From assembly GCA_018969295.1 (NCBI GenBank), contig JAGWYN010000005.1, positions 101,008 through 165,007 of the forward strand: a DNA stretch of 64,000 nt, in the 5' to 3' direction. This document shows, piece by piece, positions 8,733 to 17,752 of this stretch; positions within the stretch are counted from its first letter, which is position 1, and each line of letters starts with the position of its first letter. Below the pieces are notes generated by a model. That model did no database searches and was not told where the DNA came from. It worked only from the letters and a program-made list of their open reading frames with translations. The DNA comes from Chloroflexota bacterium. Lineage in GTDB: Bacteria; Chloroflexota; Anaerolineae; Caldilineales; Caldilineaceae. The position numbers and the translations under genes are program-made.

Positions 8733-9755
8733 ATGACAGCCATCCAACAGGCGATTCATCAGCTCTTTTCGGGCCAAAATTTGAGCGCCGCTGCAGCAGA
8801 TGCCGCCATGACGCAGATCATGGAGGGAGAAGCTACCCCAGCACAGATCGGCGCGTTTTTGGCAGCGTTGCGTATGAAGGGCGAAACGGTCGACGAGATC
8901 ACAGGCTGCGCTCGTGCCATGAAGCGCAGCGCGCTGCCGGTGCGGCCGTCAATCGGCGACGCAGCATTGGTAGATGTCGTCGGTACAGGAGGGGACAGCC
9001 TTGGCACCTTTAACATCAGTACAACAGCAGCTTTTGTGGTGGCCGGGCACGGGGTCAAAGTAGCCAAACATGGCAACCGGGCTGTCAGCAGCCGCAGCGG
9101 AAGCGCCGATGTGCTGGCTGCACTGGGTGCCAACTTACAGCTGAGTGCAGAACAGGCAGCAGAATGCATCGAAGAGATCGGGCTGGTCTTTCTGTTTGCA
9201 CCCGCCTTTCACCCTGCCATGCGCCACGCCATCGGACCGCGCCGCGAGCTGGCCGCACGCACCCTTTTCAACATCCTGGGCCCTTTGACCAACCCCGCTG
9301 ACGCCACCCACCTGTTGGTCGGTGTTTTTTCGCCCGCACTCACCGAACCCCTTGCCCAGGTACTAGGGCAGATGGGGGCACGTGCAGCTTTTGTCGTACA
9401 TGGCGGCACAGACGAGTTGAGCCTGACCGGCCCCAACAAAGTCAGCCATCTGCTCAACGGGAAAGTCACCACCTACGAGTTTGACGCTCTGGCTTTGGAT
9501 CTGCCGCGCGCAGCGCTCAGCGAGCTGTCAGGCGGCACCGCAGAAGAGAATGCTGCCATCACCCGCAGCATTCTGGACGGCTCGCAGCACGGGGCCAGGC
9601 GCAATGCCGTGCTGCTCAACGCAGCTTTCGCCCTCAGCACAGAGTCCAATGACCTGGCAGCCGGTCTCGCCGCCGCCCGCCACAGCATTGAAAGCGGCAG
9701 CGCGCTCCGTGTGCTGGACGCCTATGTGCACAAAACCCGCCGTTTTTTGCCCTGA
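8733..9755 (+). CDS. trpD: Anthranilate phosphoribosyltransferase
   Basis: TrpD (340 residues) transfers phosphoribose from PRPP to anthranilate. The PRPP site GTGGD appears in VVGTGGDSLGTFNIST, and KHGNRAVSSRSGSADVL carries the substrate-binding segment. Its length is normal for a free-standing enzyme not fused to TrpG. An AAGGAG ribosome site precedes the start, 16 bases after trpG. Confidence 0.97.
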   Translation: MTAIQQAIHQLFSGQNLSAAAADAAMTQIMEGEATPAQIGAFLAALRMKGETVDEITGCARAMKRSALPVRPSIGDAALVDVVGTGGDSLGTFNISTTAAFVVAGHGVKVAKHGNRAVSSRSGSADVLAALGANLQLSAEQAAECIEEIGLVFLFAPAFHPAMRHAIGPRRELAARTLFNILGPLTNPADATHLLVGVFSPALTEPLAQVLGQMGARAAFVVHGGTDELSLTGPNKVSHLLNGKVTTYEFDALALDLPRAALSELSGGTAEENAAITRSILDGSQHGARRNAVLLNAAFALSTESNDLAAGLAAARHSIESGSALRVLDAYVHKTRRFLP

Positions 9756-9771
9756 GAAGAGAAGCACGACC

Positions 9772-10614
9772 ATGAAATCATCCAAATTGGACCTTGCCAA
9801 ACAAAAAGGGGAAGTGCTCGACCAGATTATGGCCTGGAAACGGCAGGAAGTTCCCAGGCAAATGGAGATCGCGCCGCTGGCTCAGGTCAAAGCCTTTGCC
9901 AGACTGGCTCCTCCTGCCCTGGATTTTGTGGCTGCTCTGACAGCTCGGCCCGGTGTCAGCCTGATCGCCGAGATCAAACGGGCAAGCCCCTCCAAAGGGC
10001 TGATCGCGCAGGAATGGAACCCAGAATTGATCGCCGAGACATACGCCCGCAACGGCGCAGCAGCCATCTCCTGCCTGACCGACAGCCGTTTTTTTCAAGG
10101 CCAGCTGGAGTATTTGACCGCCATCAAAGAAAGGCTACGCGAAATTGGACTCTCTGTGCCCGTGCTCCGCAAAGATTTTCTTTATCATGAGTACCAGCTC
10201 TACGAAGCACGCATGGCAGGGGCAGACGCCATCCTCCTGATCGCAGGGGTGCTGCCAGATGGCGACCTGCATTCGCTGCGCCAGCTGGCCGAAGATCTGG
10301 GCATGGCAGCATTGGTGGAGGTCCACGATGAAGCTGAAACCGAACGGGCACTGGCCAGCGGAGCCCGCCTGATTGGGGTCAACAACCGCGACCTGCGCAC
10401 CTTTCAGGTCGACATCACCACCACCGGCCGCCTGCGCCCCCTGATCCCCCCTGGCTGTATCCTGGTGGGCGAAAGTGGCATCCGCACCCCCGAAGATGTG
10501 CGACAGATGGCTGCGATGGGGTGCAATGCCATTCTGGTTGGCGAGACTTTCTGCAAGCTTCCCCAGGCAGAACGCGGCCAGAGCGTCAAGGCTTTTGTGC
10601 AGGCGGGTCGCTGA
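9772..10614 (+). CDS. trpC: Indole-3-glycerol phosphate synthase
   Basis: TrpC (280 residues) closes the indole ring from carboxyphenylamino-deoxyribulose phosphate. The TIM-barrel motifs include SLIAEIKRASPSKG, VLRKDFLYHEYQLYEAR, LVEVHDEAE, IGVNNRDLRTF and LVGESGI. The ATG at 9772 lies 16 bases after trpD and gives the family length. An open frame extends upstream but only as a shadow of trpD. Confidence 0.97.
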   Translation: MKSSKLDLAKQKGEVLDQIMAWKRQEVPRQMEIAPLAQVKAFARLAPPALDFVAALTARPGVSLIAEIKRASPSKGLIAQEWNPELIAETYARNGAAAISCLTDSRFFQGQLEYLTAIKERLREIGLSVPVLRKDFLYHEYQLYEARMAGADAILLIAGVLPDGDLHSLRQLAEDLGMAALVEVHDEAETERALASGARLIGVNNRDLRTFQVDITTTGRLRPLIPPGCILVGESGIRTPEDVRQMAAMGCNAILVGETFCKLPQAERGQSVKAFVQAGR

Positions 10615-10669
10615 CCGTTTGCACAAAAGCGCCCGGAGCTGCAAAAAAAGTCGCACAGGAGGCAGCACC

Positions 10670-11317
10670 ATGACCGTTGTCAAAATCTGTGGTACCACCT
10701 CGCTGGAAGATGCCCTGCTCGCTGCTGAAGCAGGGGCCGACCTGCTTGGTTTTATTCTTTATCCCAATTCTCCGCGCTATGTGGCACCGGAGCAGGCAGC
10801 AAGAATTGTGGAGGCTCTGCACCGGTGTGTCACCCACCCACCGCGCTGTGTTGGAGTTTTTGTGAATATTTGTGCGGCAGAAATAGAGAATTTTTTGGCA
10901 AATTCTTTTTTTGACTACGCGCAATTGCATGGAGACGAAGACGAAAGCTGGCTGAGCGCTCTGGGCGGACAGGCCTTCAAGGCGATCCGCCCCTCAAATC
11001 CGACGCAAGCCCTGGACCACTCCGCCCGGCTGGTCCTGCCCCACTCCGCCCCTGGCCCCCATCTCCTGCTCGATGCCTACACCCCCCATGCTTACGGCGG
11101 CACCGGCCAACAAGCAGACTGGCAGAGCGCTGCTGCGGTGGCCCGCAACGTCGACCACCTTCTGCTGGCCGGAGGCCTCACACCCGACAATGTCGCAGCA
11201 GCCATCCGAACTGTCCGCCCATGGGGGGTCGACGTTGCCAGCGGTGTAGAAGAACGGCCAGGGGTCAAAAACCCCCAACGACTGCGCGCATTCCTCGAAG
11301 CTGTGTACCGCAGCTAA
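10670..11317 (+). CDS. trpF: Phosphoribosylanthranilate isomerase
   Basis: TrpF (215 residues) isomerises phosphoribosyl-anthranilate. It begins with VVKICGTT, whose Cys is the catalytic base, and contains FILYPNSPRYV, VGVFVN, LLLDAYTPHAYGGTG and LLAGGLTPDNV, typical of the family. The start follows AGGAGG after a 55-base gap from trpC. It is the last trp gene here; trpB and trpA do not follow. Its stop TAA overlaps the stop of convergent selB. Confidence 0.95.
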   Translation: MTVVKICGTTSLEDALLAAEAGADLLGFILYPNSPRYVAPEQAARIVEALHRCVTHPPRCVGVFVNICAAEIENFLANSFFDYAQLHGDEDESWLSALGGQAFKAIRPSNPTQALDHSARLVLPHSAPGPHLLLDAYTPHAYGGTGQQADWQSAAAVARNVDHLLLAGGLTPDNVAAAIRTVRPWGVDVASGVEERPGVKNPQRLRAFLEAVYRS

Positions 11318-13245
11318 TCGTCTGCCACCAACACACGCCCCTCCCCCACACGCTGCGTGATCCGCCGGGCATCCATCTCCTCCAAAAGCGCCTGGGCATA
11401 TTTCCGGCTCGTTTGCAGCAGATCGCGCACTTCAGCCAGCGTGACGCTGCCTTTGGCCTGCAGATGGGCCACAACATGGCGGATCTGCGCCGCACACTCC
11501 TCGCTGTGCAACAGCACCTCGCTGCCCAGCCAGACAAGTTGCCCTGTATCGACCAGGTACTCCAGAAGCTCACGCTCCTGTCCCAGAAGCTGAAGAACCT
11601 CCTGCACGATCGGGGGCGACGACGGTGCTGCTGCGAAGGCAGCCAACAGGCGCTCGACCCGCTGCTGCTGCGCAGGGGTCAGGAGAGGCCGAAAAGCGGG
11701 AAGACGCAGGCTCACATCGTCGCCCTCCACCGCCCCCGACTGGATCAACCCATCCAACAACAAGTTGAAGGCACGCACAGGAAGCGTGGCGGACGGCAGC
11801 AGTCGCTGCAGCCGCCCACGTGCCTCGCTGCGTGGCATCCCGCGGCGCAGGGGAAACTGCCGATGATACTCGGTGGCCGCAGCGACCAGGCTGGCGTCGA
11901 ATCGCTGCCAGGCTGAATGGCTGACCAGCAGCATTTCGCCCCCCGCAGCAAGCATCCGCAGACGCTGCTGGCGGAGGAGGCCCTGCAGGGCCTCCTCCGC
12001 CACCTCAGGCTCCAAATCTACCGCTGCCCGCAGCGTCGCAAGAAACGCCATCTGCAGCGAGTCCAGCGACTGCAGCAGCACCTCATCTGGCTGGCCGCGC
12101 GCCAGGGTGGCGAGCCGCTGCAGAACCTGGGGGTCGAAACGCCGCCACCGTCGTCTGGGCTGAGCACTCAACACACGGCCTCCGCCGAGGGTTGCACTGG
12201 GGCTCGGCTGGCGCAGGATAAAACGGTCACCTGGCACGGCCACAGCCGGCCGCTCCAGCCGCAGCTGTACCCACCCGTGCTGGCCAGGCTCGATCGTCTC
12301 ACTCCCCAAGACGCGCACCACAGCACGCAATTCAGCCGCTCCCACAAACAGATCGACGGTCTGGTTGTGCTTGAGCGGACGGGGGGCAGCAGCCAACAGG
12401 CAAAACTGGGCGTCCAACAGCCGCGTGGGCTGCAAGGTCGCAGGGTGCGCCACCACATCTCCGCGTTGCAGCTGGTCGACGCGGGGGCCGGTGAGGTTGA
12501 CGGCAAGGCGGCTGCCCGCCCTGCCCACTTCGACAGGCTGGCGATGGGTTTGCAGCGAGCGAATTCTGGCGTTGAGCTGCGCTGGCAAAATCTCTACTGT
12601 GTCTCCAACCCGCAGTTCGCCGTCCAAAAGTGTGCCAGTCCCCACTGTGCCAAAACCGCTGAGACTGAAGACACGATCGACCGCCAGCCGTGGCACACCA
12701 CGGTTGCGACGGGGTGGCAGGCCAGCTACCAGATGAGCCAGCCGCTCTTTCAGCACAGCCAGCCCCAAACCTGTGACCGCACTGACAGATACGATCGGTG
12801 CCCCATGCAGGTGGGTCGGCGCCAACAGATCAGAGACCTCCATCTGCACCAGTTCAAGCCACTCCGGATCGTCGACCCGATCGACTTTGGTCAGCACCAC
12901 AACAGCCCCGGCAACGCCCAAGAGATCCAAGATGGCCAGATGCTCGCGAGTCTGCGGCATCACCCCCTCATCCGCAGCAATGACCAACATTGCAGCGTCG
13001 ATCCCACCGATGCCGGCCAGCATGTTTTTGATAAAATCGATATGTCCGGGCACATCGACGATTCCGATTGTCTCTGGGAGGGCAGCCGGAGCCAGAGGGG
13101 GCAGCTGACCCCAGGCAAAGCCGAGGTCGATCGTCATGCCGCGCGCTTTTTCTTCTTTGAGCCGATCCGGGTCCATCCCTGTCAGCGCCCGCACCAACGT
13201 AGACTTGCCGTGGTCCACATGGCCGGCAGTGCCGAGAACACGCAT
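11314..13245 (-). CDS. selB: Selenocysteine-specific elongation factor
   Basis: SelB (643 residues) delivers selenocysteyl-tRNA to UGA codons marked by a SECIS element. The GTPase domain starts at residue 1 with GTAGHVDHGKSTL, then DVPGHIDFI and LTKVD. Domains II and III follow, and the C-terminal half consists of winged-helix repeats that bind the mRNA hairpin. That extension separates it from EF-Tu. It implies that the organism makes selenoproteins, though selA, selD and tRNA-Sec are not in the window. It begins directly after the upstream coiled-coil gene ends, and its stop overlaps the trpF stop on the other strand. Confidence 0.93.
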   Translation of the reverse strand: MRVLGTAGHVDHGKSTLVRALTGMDPDRLKEEKARGMTIDLGFAWGQLPPLAPAALPETIGIVDVPGHIDFIKNMLAGIGGIDAAMLVIAADEGVMPQTREHLAILDLLGVAGAVVVLTKVDRVDDPEWLELVQMEVSDLLAPTHLHGAPIVSVSAVTGLGLAVLKERLAHLVAGLPPRRNRGVPRLAVDRVFSLSGFGTVGTGTLLDGELRVGDTVEILPAQLNARIRSLQTHRQPVEVGRAGSRLAVNLTGPRVDQLQRGDVVAHPATLQPTRLLDAQFCLLAAAPRPLKHNQTVDLFVGAAELRAVVRVLGSETIEPGQHGWVQLRLERPAVAVPGDRFILRQPSPSATLGGGRVLSAQPRRRWRRFDPQVLQRLATLARGQPDEVLLQSLDSLQMAFLATLRAAVDLEPEVAEEALQGLLRQQRLRMLAAGGEMLLVSHSAWQRFDASLVAAATEYHRQFPLRRGMPRSEARGRLQRLLPSATLPVRAFNLLLDGLIQSGAVEGDDVSLRLPAFRPLLTPAQQQRVERLLAAFAAAPSSPPIVQEVLQLLGQERELLEYLVDTGQLVWLGSEVLLHSEECAAQIRHVVAHLQAKGSVTLAEVRDLLQTSRKYAQALLEEMDARRITQRVGEGRVLVADD

Positions 13246-14556
13246 CTAGCTCTGTGACCGACCAGCCACGGCTTCGCCGGTCATAATTCCAGGCGTACGT
13301 CGTTGTTGGCCCTGTGCAGCAAAGAGCTCGGCGTTGCGCCGCTGCCGCTGCCAGGCCTCCTCCAAGGAGCGCATCCGCTCATCGCGTTCTTTGATCGATT
13401 TCTGGATACCGTTCAACCAACCATCCGCCATGGAGGCCATCAACGGCCCGTAGGTCTCCTGCAGCTTCCACAGCTGCTCAAGCAGCGCCTCCAGCATCTT
13501 GAGATCGTGCTGCAGCGGGAGAAAACGCTCGCCGAACTCCTTGTTGGACTTTTCCTGTTCGCTCCAGAGATGTTCCTGGCGCAGTTCCCCTTTGCGCCGG
13601 CGCCGCTCATACTCCTCGCGAAACTCGTCCATCTCACGCCGAATACGCTCCTCAGCCAGCCGCTGCAGCTCTGCTACCTGCCCCTGTTCGCGCAGAATCA
13701 TCTCTTGGAAATCTTGCATTTCGGCGACAGCCCGGCGGCTGATGTCGATCTGTGGGGCGTAGCTCTGCACCCGCTCATAGGCCTGGGCCACCACCGATTT
13801 TTGTTCGTCGATGGTCTCCTGCCAGCGGTTCAGAACCTGCTCGCGATCTACGACCATGACCCGGGTTCGCTCCATGAATTTTATCTGCTCCTCGCGCAGC
13901 TGGTCGATGACCGAAGGCATTTTTTCGACTTCGTTCATGGCCTTGCGGAGGCTTTCTTCCAACAGCGGGATACGCCCAGCGTTGGCTTCGATCCGTTTGA
14001 ACAGTTCAACAGTCTCTTGCTGCAGCTGTGCGATGCGTTTGGTGTCGCTGGTGCGTTGCTCGACCAAAAAAGGGATCTGGCGCGTCCGTTCTTCGATTTC
14101 TTTGCCCAGACTCCCGATCTGGTTGCGCATACTCATGATCAGCTCACCCAACCGATCGTCTTCTGCTGTACGGAGCTGGATGGCTTCTTCCAACCGGCCA
14201 AGGCGCGGCAGCTCTCGGCGCACCTCACCAATCTCACGGCTCAGCAGCTCACGGTCGCCCAGTCGCGACCGCTCCAGCTCGCGCTGGCCAGCCACACGCT
14301 CTTCGTAGGCTCGCTCCACCAACGCAACCAGTTCGTTGCGGGTGTTTTGAATGGACTGGTCAATTTGGTTGAAACGCATCAACTGTGCCTGTGTCGTCGC
14401 CAGTCTGCCTTCCAGCTCCTGAATGCGGCGCGCCTGCTCGATCACATCGCCCGACTGTGCCTCCAACCGTTGCTGCAACCGGGCAATTTCAGCCCGATCC
14501 CGCCGATGCTCTTCGTCCAGCCAAGTCACCATCTGGGCAAGTTGTGTGAGTTCCAT
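13246..14556 (-). CDS. Large coiled-coil protein of unknown function
   Basis: I do not recognise a named family. The 436 residues are almost entirely charged, heptad-like helix (long runs of E, R, Q and L), with no signal peptide or membrane segment, so a cytoplasmic rod-shaped protein is likely. The stop codon abuts the selB start, so the two share a transcript from a promoter near 14650. The ATG at 14556 is the first in frame. A structural or scaffolding role is inference only. Confidence 0.75.
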   Translation of the reverse strand: MELTQLAQMVTWLDEEHRRDRAEIARLQQRLEAQSGDVIEQARRIQELEGRLATTQAQLMRFNQIDQSIQNTRNELVALVERAYEERVAGQRELERSRLGDRELLSREIGEVRRELPRLGRLEEAIQLRTAEDDRLGELIMSMRNQIGSLGKEIEERTRQIPFLVEQRTSDTKRIAQLQQETVELFKRIEANAGRIPLLEESLRKAMNEVEKMPSVIDQLREEQIKFMERTRVMVVDREQVLNRWQETIDEQKSVVAQAYERVQSYAPQIDISRRAVAEMQDFQEMILREQGQVAELQRLAEERIRREMDEFREEYERRRRKGELRQEHLWSEQEKSNKEFGERFLPLQHDLKMLEALLEQLWKLQETYGPLMASMADGWLNGIQKSIKERDERMRSLEEAWQRQRRNAELFAAQGQQRRTPGIMTGEAVAGRSQS

Positions 14557-14621
14557 AGTCCTCTATCTCAATCGCATGCGGTCCATGGGCCGCCGAGTAC
14601 AAGCCAGTCTTTCTGAGAGAG

Positions 14622-14650
14622 AGTATAGCACTCTCCAGACAGAACGCCAA
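14622..14650 (-). promoter_or_regulatory. Promoter for the coiled-coil gene and selB
   Basis: On the minus strand TTGGCG (14645-14650) and TATACT (14622-14627) are 17 bases apart, 66 bases upstream of the start at 14556. Confidence 0.6.
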
Positions 14651-14725
14651 CCAGTCTGAAGAAAGGGCTGTTCCAGATCCAGCCCGGCCACGCACGATGG
14701 ACAGCCGCATCAAACGAAGACAGGT

Positions 14726-14755
14726 TTGACCGATGGTTGAATCCACTGCTACAAT
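14726..14755 (+). promoter_or_regulatory. Promoter for the glycosyltransferase pair
   Basis: TTGACC (14726-14731) and TACAAT (14750-14755) are 18 bases apart and lie about 65 bases before the start at 14821. Confidence 0.6.
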
Positions 14756-14820
14756 GCCAACACACAGGCAGATTGGTAGCCTGGGCGTCCTTGTTGCCCC
14801 TATCTCGCCACTGGGTCTGT

Positions 14821-15981
14821 ATGCGTATTGGCGTTGACACTCGGCTGATGTACTATCAGCCTGCTGGAATCAGCAGATATACTGGGCACTTGCTGCAAGC
14901 GCTGGCTGGTCTGGACACCGAAAATGAATTTGTGGTCTTCCAACACCGGAAGCAGCGAATTCCACTGATCCAGCAGGCCAATTTTCGCCGCGCAGCCCTC
15001 TTTTCACCGGTCCATCATCAGCTGGAACAAATGATGCTGGCAGTGGAACTGCTGCGCTTTCGGCTCAATCTGCTCCACAGCACCGATTTCATCCCCCCTC
15101 TCTATTCGCCAATCCCGTCTGTGATCACGGTCCATGACCTGGCCTTTCTGCATTATCCCCATTTCCTGACGACCGAAAGCGCTGCCTATTATGGACAGAT
15201 CGACAGGGCTGTCATTCATGCAGCCCATATCATTGTGCCCAGCGAGTACACCCGCCAGGATCTGATTGCCCAGCTCGGCACGCCGGCTAACAAAGTGACT
15301 GTCATCCACGAAGCTGCCAATCCGATCTTTGCACCGCTGCCCGTCCATACCGCCACCGCCACAACCCAATTCATCCGCGGCCGCTACCACCTGCCTGAAA
15401 AATTTTTCTTGAGCGTAGGCACCATCGAGCCGCGCAAAAATATCAGTGGGCTCCTGCAGGCCTTTGCCCATCTGCGCAGCAAATATGCTGTCAGCGACGT
15501 CGTCCTGGCCATTGCCGGCGGCCAAGGCTGGCTCTACGACGAAATTTTGGATCTGGTCAAAACCCTGGATCTCGAGACGTCTGTGCGCTTCCTGGGCAGA
15601 GTCCCAGATGCAGACCTGCATCTGCTCTACGTGGCCGCCCGCTGCCTTGTCCATCCAGCCCACTACGAAGGGTTTGGGCTGCCACCGCTGGAAGCAATGG
15701 CGTGTGGAACTCCCACAATCGTCAGCAATGTCAGCAGCCTGCCCGAAGTAGTCGGCGACGCAGCGCTGCTGGTCAATCCACTCGACATCGAAGAGATTGC
15801 AGTTGCCATGCAGCGCCTGCTCACAGACCCGGACCTGCATGCCGAACTCAGCCAGAAAAGTTTACAGCGCGCCCGTATCTTCAGTTGGGAACGCGCTGCG
15901 CTGCGCACACTGGATGTCTATCGCAAAACAGCAGAGTCTCAGCGCTCGGCTGCTCGCGAGCCATCTCCCCCTCCCTCCTGA
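14821..15981 (+). CDS. GT4-family glycosyltransferase
   Basis: A 386-residue retaining glycosyltransferase of the GT-B fold. The N-terminal acceptor domain begins RIGVDTRLMYYQPAGISRY. The C-terminal nucleotide-sugar domain has FFLSVGTIEPRKN and the signature HYEGFGLPPLEAMACGTP, with its paired Glu residues. It most likely adds a mannose- or glucose-type sugar to a glycan or lipid at the inner membrane face; donor and acceptor are not readable. The ATG at 14821 gives the domain start directly. A second glycosyltransferase follows after nine bases. Confidence 0.88.
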   Translation: MRIGVDTRLMYYQPAGISRYTGHLLQALAGLDTENEFVVFQHRKQRIPLIQQANFRRAALFSPVHHQLEQMMLAVELLRFRLNLLHSTDFIPPLYSPIPSVITVHDLAFLHYPHFLTTESAAYYGQIDRAVIHAAHIIVPSEYTRQDLIAQLGTPANKVTVIHEAANPIFAPLPVHTATATTQFIRGRYHLPEKFFLSVGTIEPRKNISGLLQAFAHLRSKYAVSDVVLAIAGGQGWLYDEILDLVKTLDLETSVRFLGRVPDADLHLLYVAARCLVHPAHYEGFGLPPLEAMACGTPTIVSNVSSLPEVVGDAALLVNPLDIEEIAVAMQRLLTDPDLHAELSQKSLQRARIFSWERAALRTLDVYRKTAESQRSAAREPSPPPS

Positions 15982-15990
15982 AAGTCACCT

Positions 15991-17241
15991 GTGAAGCTTC
16001 TTATTCTGACACCCCAGCTGCCCTTCCCCCCAAGACAAGGCACCACGCTGCGCAATTATTACCTGCTTCAGGGGCTAGCCAACACCTACACAGTCGACCT
16101 GCTCTCCTTTCTGGCTCCTGGCGACCACCTGGCCGACGACAGCCCACTCCACACGATCTGCAGACGGATCGCCGTCGTGCCCCAGCCAAGGCGCACCGCC
16201 AGCCAGCGTCTCCACACCACCGTGAGCACGCTGACGCCCGACATGGGGCTCCGCCTGGACAGCTCAGCCATGCACAGCTTGCTCCAGGAGTGGTGCCAAC
16301 AGACCCGCTACGATCTGGTACTGGCAGAAGGGCTGGAAGTAGTCCAGTACGCCAGGGCAGTTGCTGGCCGCAAGCAGAACCCACAGCTGCCCATTTTGGT
16401 CTTCGACGACCACAACTGCGAGTATTTGCTCCAACAGCGCAACGCGCTCACCGATCTGCGCCTTCCGCAACGCTGGCCAGCAGCCCTCTATAGCCTGGTA
16501 CAATGGTGGAAGCTGCGTCATTATGAAACAGCAGCGCTGCAGAGCGCTGACCTGACCGTTGCTGTGAGCCGGGCGGACCAGGTTGCCTTGCGTGCGCTGG
16601 GAACAAAAACAGCGGTCGCCGTTGTCCCCAACGGCATCGATCTGGCCGCCTACACCCCAGCACTGCGCCGCGCAGATGCCCCGGCCACGCTGGTCTTCAC
16701 AGGCAAGATGGATTACCGCCCCAACGTCGACGCAGTGCTCTGGTTTGCCAAAGCCGTGCTGCCCCGCATTCTCCAATATTGCCCCGCCGCCCGTTTCCAG
16801 GTGGTCGGACTCAACCCCCACCCACGCCTGGACAGCCTGCGCGCACACCCCGCCGTTGAGCTGACAGGGGCCGTACCCGATACCCGCCCCTTTATCCAGC
16901 AAGCCGCGGTCTACGTGATCCCAATGCGCATCGGGGGAGGAACCCGCTTCAAAGCGCTCGAAGCCTTGGCTTGCGCCGCCCCCACCGTAAGCACCACACT
17001 GGGGGTCGAAGGACTCGGTGTCCGCCACGGCCAGGAAATGCTCGTTGCTGACACACCCGATGCGTTTGCCGACGCAACCTTGCGTATCCTGGACGACGCC
17101 CCAGGAACACTGCGCCGACAACTCGGCACAGCAGGGCGCCGGTTCGTCGAGGCACATTACAGTTGGCCACAGATTCTGCCCAATTTGTATTCTGCATTAC
17201 AGGCAACCCAAGCCGGATTGCAAATTCCAGAGCCATGCTGA
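15991..17241 (+). CDS. Glycosyltransferase, group 1-like
   Basis: A 416-residue GT-B enzyme that starts with GTG and MKLLILTPQLPFPPRQGTTLRNY, a pattern common in polysaccharide biosynthesis transferases that use a glycine-poor N-terminal loop. The C-terminal donor domain shows FTGKMDYRPNVDAV, a PNG segment after a VAVVPNGIDL strand, and GGGTRFKALEALACAAP. It lies nine bases after the preceding transferase, so both probably work on the same glycan. The specific substrate is unknown. Confidence 0.85.
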   Translation: MKLLILTPQLPFPPRQGTTLRNYYLLQGLANTYTVDLLSFLAPGDHLADDSPLHTICRRIAVVPQPRRTASQRLHTTVSTLTPDMGLRLDSSAMHSLLQEWCQQTRYDLVLAEGLEVVQYARAVAGRKQNPQLPILVFDDHNCEYLLQQRNALTDLRLPQRWPAALYSLVQWWKLRHYETAALQSADLTVAVSRADQVALRALGTKTAVAVVPNGIDLAAYTPALRRADAPATLVFTGKMDYRPNVDAVLWFAKAVLPRILQYCPAARFQVVGLNPHPRLDSLRAHPAVELTGAVPDTRPFIQQAAVYVIPMRIGGGTRFKALEALACAAPTVSTTLGVEGLGVRHGQEMLVADTPDAFADATLRILDDAPGTLRRQLGTAGRRFVEAHYSWPQILPNLYSALQATQAGLQIPEPC

Positions 17242-17404
17242 AAAACGACAAGAGCACGCCAAGAATCCACCTGGCTCGCCAATTTTCGCCCTGAAGAAGT
17301 CATGCTAGAATAACGATGGCTGGCCTATTGGCTCCCTGACCAGGATTTCGGATGCTGGCTGTTCCAATAATTTCAACAAAGTTTGTTCATAAAGGAGCTT
17401 TTAA

Positions 17405-17602
17405 ATGAATGCATACTCCTATACCAACTCAAAGGGCAACACATATTACCTGCACCAGCGCGTGACTGTTCTTAAAAATGGCAAAGAACAGACGATTTAT
17501 TTTTTTGCGAAAGAGGTCAAAGAAGGTGTTCTGGGCGAGGTACCCGTCGGCTACACCGTGTCAGAAAGCAGGAATGGGCTTCCAGTTCTCAAAAAAGCGT
17601 AA
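17405..17602 (+). CDS. Small conserved-looking protein, unknown function
   Basis: A 65-residue protein with a strong ribosome site (AAAGGAG at 17392-17398) and its own intergenic space on both sides. It is rich in Tyr, Lys and Val, starts with a YTNSKGNTYYLH segment and has no signal peptide. The layout (strong start, downstream terminator hairpin) and codon use suggest a real gene. I recall similar short YTNSKG proteins from other Chloroflexota but cannot confirm this here. No function is known to me. Confidence 0.7.
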   Translation: MNAYSYTNSKGNTYYLHQRVTVLKNGKEQTIYFFAKEVKEGVLGEVPVGYTVSESRNGLPVLKKA

Positions 17603-17684
17603 TTGTTGACCCCGCATCCCCCCCTTCCCCACAGAAACATCTACATGCCTGCCCAATGCTGCTCTCTGCAGCCGCTCTCTGCAA

Positions 17685-17725
17685 TTGAACATCCGCCGGC
17701 TGCAGCCGGCGGATATTCAATTTTT
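17685..17725 (+). terminator. Rho-independent terminator
   Basis: A perfect 24-base palindrome (17691-17714) centred on CTGCAG forms two 12-base arms. It is extended by ATTGAA/TTCAAT flanks with one interruption and ends in TTTTT (17721-17725). It faces the end of the 65-residue gene and may also stop minus-strand transcription from the cspA operon. Confidence 0.75.
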
Positions 17726-17752
17726 GACTTGAGATTTTTTCTGACAGCCTCT

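Noticed and set aside
5542..10614. Tailocin placed in the trp region as in Pseudomonas
   Set aside because: The tail cluster lies 28 kb away; the trp genes here are interrupted only by trpS.
11314..13245. SECIS or selenoprotein gene next to selB
   Set aside because: No neighbouring gene shows an in-frame TGA with coding sequence continuing beyond it; the only read-through candidate in the window is the frameshift site at 41257, which is a different mechanism.
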